This document shows positions 7,612 to 11,473 of a stretch of DNA of 11,473 nucleotides, one piece after another (position 1 is the stretch's first letter; the number at the start of each line of letters is the position of its first letter). The stretch is taken from positions 1 to 11,473 of the forward strand of contig CAMLDJ010000168.1 in assembly GCA_946478755.1 (NCBI GenBank). The letters are read 5' to 3'. The position numbers and the translations under genes were made by a program. Below the pieces are notes generated by a model. It had not been told where the DNA came from, searched no databases, and worked only from the letters and a program-made list of their open reading frames with translations. The DNA is from an uncultured Pedobacter sp. GTDB lineage: Bacteria > Bacteroidota > Bacteroidia > Sphingobacteriales > Sphingobacteriaceae.

Positions 7612-8340
7612 CTAAAAAAACAGTTCCTTATTCTTGAAGTCCACATGCCCAAGTTTCTCGAAAAGACGTCCACTCTGTGTCTCCTCAGTTAATACCTGTA
7701 AATGTTTTTCGTGGTGCAGGTCTGTTCCTGCCAGATCATAGTAGTTCTTTTGAAGCAGATATTCCGCCAGCTTTTTCACATCCTTGCCGTAATATCCTGA
7801 CAACGACAACAGGTTAAGCTGGAACAACACACCCATTTCCTTGAAGCGGTGGAAACGCTGATGTCGCTCAAAATAAAAGCTATACCGTTCAGGATGGGCA
7901 AGGATCACTACATATCCTTTTACCTGAAGGTTGAAGATCACCTGTTCTATACTCAGCATTTCAGCCAGATAAGACATCTCAATTAACACATGTTTCCCTG
8001 GCAGACACACAAGCTCATCAGAAATTACAAAAGTATCATTGATCATATATTCTGCCGCTGCTCCGATTTCGACAGCTATCCGAGCTTCTTTCATCGCCAA
8101 ACGTGTGTTTTCCAATGCTAACTGTATCGTATCCTGTGTATTTGGATACAATTCAGAAAAAATATGGGGAGTACAAAGCAATTTCTGAAGCCCAAGCTCG
8201 TTTAACCTTTTTATAAAACTAACAGATTGTGAGGTATCTGCTGACCCGTCGTCAATGCCCGGTAATAAATGGGAATGCATATCCACTCCTAACCACTCCA
8301 AATGGTCGATGTGTGTTCGTTTTTTTAAAAAGGAAAACAT
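7612..8340 (-). CDS. PHP-family protein-tyrosine phosphatase (CpsB/YwqE type)
   Basis: This 242-residue protein has the metal-binding pattern of PHP-domain tyrosine phosphatases that remove phosphate from BY-kinases: DMHSHLLPGIDDG (20-32, His22 and His24), TPH (57-59), a glutamate in AAAEY (94-98), HPERY (149-153) and TDLHH (206-210). These residues normally bind a cluster of divalent metals in the active site. The likely substrate is the tyrosine-rich tail of the Wzc-like kinase encoded two genes downstream. I chose ATG 8340 (MFSFLKKR) because it gives the usual short N-terminus before the DMHSH motif. The reading frame continues upstream to a TTG at 8379, but that extension looks like leader sequence. 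It appears to be the first gene of the operon, 102 bp ahead of the export lipoprotein gene. Confidence 0.93.
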   Translation of the reverse strand: MFSFLKKRTHIDHLEWLGVDMHSHLLPGIDDGSADTSQSVSFIKRLNELGLQKLLCTPHIFSELYPNTQDTIQLALENTRLAMKEARIAVEIGAAAEYMINDTFVISDELVCLPGKHVLIEMSYLAEMLSIEQVIFNLQVKGYVVILAHPERYSFYFERHQRFHRFKEMGVLFQLNLLSLSGYYGKDVKKLAEYLLQKNYYDLAGTDLHHEKHLQVLTEETQSGRLFEKLGHVDFKNKELFF

Positions 8341-8398
8341 GTTAAGGTTTTTAAAGGTTTGGTTTAAACAACCCCGCAATTCATTCTGAGGCGCTTAA

Positions 8399-8410
8399 GT
8401 TTGCTCAAAC
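8399..8410. promoter_or_regulatory. Palindrome GTTTGCTCAAAC at the predicted transcription start of the polysaccharide operon
   Basis: The arms GTTTG and CAAAC are perfectly complementary around a 2-base centre. The site adjoins the candidate -7 element (8410-8417), so it would cover the start point of transcription about 60 nt before the phosphatase ATG. This is a good place for a repressor operator, but no regulator is identified. A related palindrome lies at 8521-8532. Confidence 0.35.
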
Positions 8411-8417
8411 AAAAATA
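8410..8417 (-). promoter_or_regulatory. Candidate -7 promoter element (TATTTTTG) of the polysaccharide operon
   Basis: The minus strand reads TATTTTTG, an exact match to TAnnTTTG, 69 bp before the phosphatase ATG at 8340. No TTG is present at the usual -33 distance, so the promoter may be weak or need an activator. Start of transcription would be near 8403. Confidence 0.4.
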
Positions 8418-8520
8418 CAATTGCGACAGTTTAAATGCGCTGTATTTTAAATCTTTATGCTGACATTAACGTAATTTACCCAATTATAGGGATATCACGG
8501 TCCGGTTTCTTTAAGCGGGG

Positions 8521-8532
8521 ATTTGAGCAAAT
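8521..8532. promoter_or_regulatory. Second palindrome ATTTGAGCAAAT, upstream of the operon promoter
   Basis: The arms ATTTG and CAAAT flank the 2-base centre AG. The 10-base core TTTGAGCAAA is the exact reverse complement of the core at 8400-8409, about 112 bp away. Two like sites around one promoter fit a dimeric regulator that might bind both. This is seen only as sequence symmetry. Confidence 0.3.
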
Positions 8533-8612
8533 GTAACAGGTCATGATCTTTATGGTACCGTTGTCACATCTCCTTCGTTTAAGGTTTGAATGACATTTCA
8601 GGGCGTTTACCA

Positions 8613-8975
8613 TTACAAAGACCAAACAGCGATTTCGTTACCGTCAGGGTCTGTGAAATGAAAGCGTCTGCCGCCAGGAAAACTGAAAACATCTTTCACG
8701 ATTGTACCACCAGCCCTCATTACCTTTTGCTTGGTTCCTTCAATATCCTCAGAATAAATTACAACTAAAATACTTCCTTTAGCCGGTTTTCCCGATGTAA
8801 AGCCCCCGTCTACATAGTCGCCCTCAAAAGCAGCGTATTCCGGGCCATAGTCAGTGAAAGTCCAGCCGAAGGCCTCCGTATAAAACTTTTTGATCTGTTT
8901 AATATCTGCAGATAGAAATTCCAGGTATTGGACCTGCTCGTGTTTTAGTTTTTTTTGTGGATCAGTATTCGTCAT
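8613..8975 (-). CDS. VOC-superfamily (glyoxalase/bleomycin-resistance fold) protein
   Basis: This 120-residue protein has the two beta-alpha-beta-beta-beta units of the vicinal oxygen chelate fold. The first unit begins QYLEFLSADIKQIKKFYTEAF (17-37, helix after a strand) and leads into GWTF; the second ends in FHFTDPDGNEIAVW (105-118), the hallmark C-terminal block of the family. Its substrate cannot be told; relatives include lactoylglutathione lyases, dioxygenases and antibiotic-binding proteins, and many small ones remain uncharacterised. I chose ATG 8975 because a good promoter (-7 at 8994-9001) overlaps the TTG at 8996 that would give a longer form. It is transcribed away from the YCII gene, with 110 bp between their starts. 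There is no sign that it belongs to the polysaccharide operon. Confidence 0.88.
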   Translation of the reverse strand: MTNTDPQKKLKHEQVQYLEFLSADIKQIKKFYTEAFGWTFTDYGPEYAAFEGDYVDGGFTSGKPAKGSILVVIYSEDIEGTKQKVMRAGGTIVKDVFSFPGGRRFHFTDPDGNEIAVWSL

Positions 8976-8993
8976 GTTTTTTAGGTTATTGTA

Positions 8994-9027
8994 CAAATTT
9001 AAGGGAATACCTTTAATAGGTTTTCAA
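8994..9027 (-). promoter_or_regulatory. Promoter of the VOC gene: TTG-N23-TAAATTTG
   Basis: The minus strand has TAAATTTG (8994-9001), an exact match to the Bacteroidetes -7 element, and TTG (9025-9027) 23 bp upstream, at the upper end of the usual spacing for the -33 element. The predicted start is about a dozen bases before ATG 8975, giving a short leader. It is the best two-part promoter in the window and supports the 8975 start. Confidence 0.6.
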
Positions 9028-9085
9028 AAACTCAACAAAGTTATTCTCCCGTAGGAGCAGTTTTTAATTTTTGTTATCTTTAATA

Positions 9086-9553
9086 ATGAAATATAGAACT
9101 ATCCTGCTGGTTACCTGTCTTTTAGTACTGTTTAATTTTACAGGATCAGCGCAAGAGCCAAATTCCAAATACGATAAAAAGCTGGCAGATTCATTGAAGT
9201 CTGATGATTACGGGATGAGGTTGTATTACCTTGTTCTTTTAAAAACCGGCAGCAACACCGGAGCAGGCAAGGCTACAACAGACAGCCTTTTCAGGGGACA
9301 CATGCAAAACATAGGCATGCTGGTCCAACAAGGTAAACTTGTTGTAGCCGGCCCCATAAAAAAGAACGACAGACACTTACGGGGCATCTTCATATTAAAT
9401 GCCACAAGTATGGAAGAAGCAAGCGCTTTACTGGAAACTGATCCTGCAATTAAACATAAGCTGTTGGACGTAGAAATCTACGGCTGGTATGGTTCTGCGG
9501 CCTTGCCCATGTACCTGCCTTACCATCAAAAAGTAGAAAAAAATAAAATGTAA
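9086..9553 (+). CDS. Exported YCII-domain protein
   Basis: This 155-residue protein starts with a Sec signal peptide: MKYR, a hydrophobic core TILLVTCLLVLFNF, and a likely signal-peptidase site after GSA (before QEPNS). The remainder resembles the YCII-related fold: MRLYYLVLLKTG, a helix with HMQNIGMLVQQGKLVVAGPI (the family's conserved His and the GPI turn), RGIFILNATSMEEASALLETDP and a final strand VEIYGWYG. YCII proteins are mostly small cytoplasmic proteins of unclear activity with a conserved histidine, so the signal peptide is notable: this one should act in the periplasm. The frame runs back to a TTG at 9071, but ATG 9086 gives a normal signal peptide. A TAATTTTTG sequence at 9065-9073 resembles a -7 element but has one base too many. 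A strong hairpin follows the stop directly. Confidence 0.82.
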   Translation: MKYRTILLVTCLLVLFNFTGSAQEPNSKYDKKLADSLKSDDYGMRLYYLVLLKTGSNTGAGKATTDSLFRGHMQNIGMLVQQGKLVVAGPIKKNDRHLRGIFILNATSMEEASALLETDPAIKHKLLDVEIYGWYGSAALPMYLPYHQKVEKNKM

Positions 9554-9583
9554 CCAAAAAGGCGCCTGTTGGCGCCTTTTTGG
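9554..9583. terminator. Strong bidirectional intrinsic terminator
   Basis: CCAAAAAGGCGCC, loop TGTT, then GGCGCCTTTTTGG form a perfect 13 bp stem. The GC core is flanked by A5 and T5, so it can work in both directions. It begins immediately after the stop of the YCII gene and lies 14 bp beyond the stop of the convergent sigma factor gene, so it should end both transcripts. Confidence 0.93.
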
Positions 9584-9597
9584 TGGATCAGAATAAT

Positions 9598-10128
9598 TTA
9601 CATAACTTCTGAACCCAAAATATCTTTTGAATAGGTTTTCAGATATTTCTTAAGGAGCTGACGGGCAACATGGATCCTCGTTTTAACTGTCCCTATTGGA
9701 ATCCCGAGCATCTCTGCGATCTCGTGATATTTATAGCCTTCAAAATATTTAACGAAAGGAACGTGATATTCGGGTTGCAACGTAGCTAACGCTTTATGAA
9801 TATCGCCAATTACAAATTTACTTTCACTGGTATTTTTAGTGGCACTATAATGCAGGTTTGCAGAAGAGATGTCATCTGATTTTGTGATTAAAGCATTCGT
9901 TTTCACCAAACGTCTGTAATTATTTATGAAGGTATTTTTCATAATGGTAAACAACCATCCTTTTAAGTTAGTACCTTCTTTGAATTTACCATAATAGGTC
10001 ACTGCCTTCAGCATTGTATCCTGTACCAGATCGTTTGCATCTTCCATGTCTTTGGTGAAGTTAAACGCAAAAGATTGTAAAGAGATCGAATGGTCGTGCA
10101 GCTGTAAGTTGAACTCATTTTTTGTCAT
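9598..10128 (-). CDS. ECF-type RNA polymerase sigma factor
   Basis: This 176-residue protein is a two-domain sigma-70 family factor of the extracytoplasmic function type. Region 2 (about 10-75) contains DANDLVQDTMLKA (30-42) and the DNA-melting and -10 binding helix LKGWLFTIMKNTFINNYRR (55-73). A polar linker (about 77-105) follows. Region 4 (about 110-163) has YHEIAEMLGIPIGTVKTRIHVARQLL (134-159), the helix-turn-helix that reads the -35 region. It would direct RNA polymerase to a special set of promoters. No anti-sigma gene lies beside it: downstream is the convergent YCII gene and upstream is murB. There is no C-terminal extension. The ATG at 10128 fits the usual short N-terminus. It lies 161 bp downstream of murB in the same direction, so it may be read from murB or from its own promoter. 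Target genes cannot be told. Confidence 0.93.
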   Translation of the reverse strand: MTKNEFNLQLHDHSISLQSFAFNFTKDMEDANDLVQDTMLKAVTYYGKFKEGTNLKGWLFTIMKNTFINNYRRLVKTNALITKSDDISSANLHYSATKNTSESKFVIGDIHKALATLQPEYHVPFVKYFEGYKYHEIAEMLGIPIGTVKTRIHVARQLLKKYLKTYSKDILGSEVM

Positions 10129-10289
10129 CGTGTTTTAATTTAGGGGTTAAAAACAAACAAACAATTTCTTGTTGAGTGGCGCTCAGAATTGTATAATGAT
10201 ATACACTAAAATCCACTCAAGAGATGTACCAGAAAATGAGATTGAATATTAAGAAATTATTATAAACTACAGCATCAGGCCAATACACC
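10129..10289. other. Intergenic region between murB and the sigma factor gene (161 bp)
   Basis: No gene is seen. It contains an 8 bp inverted repeat (TTGAGTGG at 10172-10179 and CCACTCAA at 10213-10220) and no exact TAnnTTTG on the minus strand, so a housekeeping promoter for the sigma gene is not evident. No clear terminator follows murB. Confidence 0.4.
10172..10220. repeat. 8 bp inverted repeat upstream of the ECF sigma factor gene
   Basis: TTGAGTGG (10172-10179) and CCACTCAA (10213-10220) are perfect reverse complements separated by 33 bp. They lie 44-92 bp before the sigma gene ATG. They could form a long-loop hairpin in the leader or serve as a two-part binding site; arms this short can also arise by chance. 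Confidence 0.3.
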
Positions 10290-11306
10290 CTAAAGAATAT
10301 TTACTTCCCTTTCAAGCATAATCCCAAACCTGGCATATACAGTATTTATAATTTGTTCTGAAAAAGTATACACTTCCTGACCCGTTGCAGCACCGTGGTT
10401 AACCAGTACCAGCGCCTGATTTTTCCAGGTTCCCGTCTGCCCAACAACCTTCCCTTTAAAACCACATTGCTCGATAAGCCAGCCCGCAGCCAGTTTAATT
10501 TTATCATCTGGTGCCGGGTAGTGAACAACATCCGGGAATTTTCCGCCCAGCGCTTTAAATTGCTGGAGGCCTATAACGGGATTTTTGAAAAAGCTTCCTG
10601 CATTACCAATTGTTGAAGGGTCAGGCAGCTTACTTACGCGGATATCAGAAACTACACGGGATATATCCACAATGGTTGGATGATCGATTTTTCTGTTTAA
10701 AAGCTCCGTTTGTATAGCACCATATTGCGTGTTAATCCTGGCTTCTGTATTCAACTTAAAACTGACTGATGTAATGATATACAATCCCTTTAGCTCGTTT
10801 TTAAAGATACTGTCGCGGTAACCAAATTTACAATCGTCGAAATTAAATATACGTTCTTCCGCAGTTGCGATTTCGTAAGCAGTACAGGAATGAAAAACAT
10901 CCTTAAGCTCTACTCCATATGCACCGATGTTCTGTATCGGTGAAGCCCCAACCGTTCCCGGTATCAGGCTTAAGTTCTCCACGCCGGCAAAACCACTGTT
11001 TACACAATAGTTTACAAAATCATTCCATATTACGCCGGCACCAGCCGTTACGATCACATCATCCTTATTAACGACTGATGAAATACCCGGTATGCTAACC
11101 TTTACAACTAAACCTTTAAAATCTTTAGTGAACAAAAGATTACTGCCCGCGCCCAAAATCAGAAGCGGCTGCTGTTTAACAATCGGCATAACTAGGAGCT
11201 TCTTCAATTCTGTTTCGGTAAAGACCTCCGCAAAGAAATCTGAATTAACTGCAACGCCAAATGTATTATAGGCTTTAAGGGATATATTTTCTTGTAGGAT
11301 TGACAT
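10290..11306 (-). CDS. murB: UDP-N-acetylenolpyruvoylglucosamine reductase MurB (type I)
   Basis: MurB is an FAD enzyme that reduces UDP-GlcNAc-enolpyruvate with NADPH to UDP-MurNAc, the second committed step of peptidoglycan synthesis in the cytoplasm. The 338 residues match the E. coli type in length. Signs are SLKAYNTFGV (9-18), the FAD-binding strand-turn LLILGAGSNLLF (48-59), LSLIPGTVGASPIQNIGAYGVE (112-133), GYRDSIFK (162-169, Arg164), GNAGSFFKNP (234-243, catalytic Ser238) and LEREVNIL at the end (catalytic Glu334). GYRDSIFK and the full length place it in type I. I chose ATG 11306 (MSILQEN); ATG 11312 would add two residues. The frame extends to a TTG at 11369, but the -7 element at 11327-11334 lies inside that extension. 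All catalytic residues are present, so it should be active. Confidence 0.97.
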   Translation of the reverse strand: MSILQENISLKAYNTFGVAVNSDFFAEVFTETELKKLLVMPIVKQQPLLILGAGSNLLFTKDFKGLVVKVSIPGISSVVNKDDVIVTAGAGVIWNDFVNYCVNSGFAGVENLSLIPGTVGASPIQNIGAYGVELKDVFHSCTAYEIATAEERIFNFDDCKFGYRDSIFKNELKGLYIITSVSFKLNTEARINTQYGAIQTELLNRKIDHPTIVDISRVVSDIRVSKLPDPSTIGNAGSFFKNPVIGLQQFKALGGKFPDVVHYPAPDDKIKLAAGWLIEQCGFKGKVVGQTGTWKNQALVLVNHGAATGQEVYTFSEQIINTVYARFGIMLEREVNIL

Positions 11307-11326
11307 AAACATATGGATATACTGGG

Positions 11327-11334
11327 CAAATGTA
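11327..11334 (-). promoter_or_regulatory. Candidate -7 promoter element (TACATTTG) of murB
   Basis: The minus strand reads TACATTTG, an exact match to TAnnTTTG, 20 bp before the ATG at 11306. No TTG is at the expected -33 distance. Position close to the start supports the short MurB form. Confidence 0.5.
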
Positions 11335-11453
11335 ATTGTTCGCAGCTGTAATAAACATGTTAAAGGCAATATTTAAAAATTTTACCTATTTTTCGGCTAG
11401 ATTGTTAAAGCGTATTATTTAAAACTTGTATCAAGGAGAATTGTAGTTAGTTT

Positions 11454-11473
11454 ATGGAAAATCAGGATAAAAA
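11454..11473 (+). CDS. Possible start of a divergent gene, cut by the right edge
   Basis: An ATG at 11454 opens a frame MENQDK that reaches the end of the window. Only six full codons are visible, so no function can be given. The reason to note it is context: it is divergent from murB across 147 bp with no other gene, and a hydrophilic N-terminus of this kind is common. AAGGAG at 11434-11439 is about 15 bases from the ATG, rather far for a ribosome binding site. Confidence 0.35.

Larger units (their letters stand above)
8341..8612. other. Non-coding upstream region of the polysaccharide operon (272 bp)
   Basis: This is the largest gap between genes in the window. I see no convincing gene in it on either strand. 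It should hold the operon promoter and control sites: a -7-like element at 8410-8417, palindromes at 8399-8410 and 8521-8532, and a weaker -7-like match TATAATTG (minus strand, 8481-8488). No clear terminator for the VOC gene that ends at 8613 was found. Confidence 0.6.

Noticed and set aside
8341..8379. Extended N-terminus of the phosphatase from a TTG
   Set aside because: The added 13 residues do not resemble the family N-terminus and ATG 8340 gives the expected short lead to the DMHSH motif.
8399..8532. Invertible promoter (phase variation) for the polysaccharide operon, as known for Bacteroides capsules
   Set aside because: The inverted repeats are only 10 bp in the core and no site-specific recombinase gene is in the window. 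Regulator binding sites explain the symmetry more simply.
9086..10128. ECF42-like sigma factor and YCII (DGPF) protein pair
   Set aside because: That group has a long C-terminal extension on the sigma factor and cytoplasmic YCII partners in the same direction. Here the sigma factor is only 176 residues, the YCII protein is exported, and the genes converge on a terminator.
10174..10184. Short symmetric sequence GAGTGGCGCTC before the sigma gene
   Set aside because: The arms are too short and imperfect to call a site apart from the longer 8 bp inverted repeat.
11307..11369. Extended N-terminus of MurB from a TTG
   Set aside because: An exact -7 promoter element lies inside the extension and the family normally begins close to the SLKAYNTFG motif.

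Overview
The window looks like chromosomal DNA of a Bacteroidetes bacterium, probably of the Sphingobacteriaceae (Pedobacter-like). This is inferred from four signs: AT-rich DNA, starts without a clear Shine-Dalgarno sequence, several exact matches to the Bacteroidetes -7 promoter element TAnnTTTG just before plausible starts, and the overall character of the proteins. No database search was possible.

Positions 1-8340 (all minus strand, so read from right to left) carry the start of an exopolysaccharide or capsule operon of the Wzx/Wzy type. In transcription order the genes are: a PHP-family tyrosine phosphatase (CpsB/YwqE type, 7612-8340), a Wza-like outer-membrane export lipoprotein (6703-7509), a Wzc-like chain-length regulator fused to a BY-type tyrosine kinase (4311-6668), a Wzx-like flippase (2750-4303), a nitroreductase-like flavoprotein (1737-2744), a polysaccharide pyruvyl transferase-like protein (474-1715), and the first 160 codons of a polytopic membrane protein that fits an O-antigen polymerase or ligase (1-482). 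The last five genes are packed with gaps of 34 bp or less or with overlaps. The kinase and phosphatase would set the phosphorylation cycle that controls chain length and export. The flippase moves lipid-linked repeat units and the polymerase joins them. The pyruvyl transferase and nitroreductase probably alter the sugar units. No glycosyltransferase or priming transferase lies inside the window, so those genes presumably follow beyond the left edge.

Positions 8341-8612 form a 272 bp non-coding upstream region with a candidate promoter and two near-identical palindromes. Positions 8613-9553 hold two small divergent genes: a VOC/glyoxalase-fold protein and an exported YCII-domain protein. A strong hairpin at 9554-9583 separates the YCII gene from a convergent ECF sigma factor (9598-10128). 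Upstream of that lies murB (10290-11306), a core peptidoglycan gene, and at the right edge the first codons of a possible divergent gene (from 11454).

Most of the window is recognisable. The least explained parts are the nitroreductase with its extra N-terminal half beside the pyruvyl transferase, the palindrome pair around the operon promoter, the hairpin leader before the export lipoprotein, and the ECF sigma factor with no anti-sigma gene next to it. I found no tRNA, rRNA, CRISPR array, insertion sequence or prophage gene.
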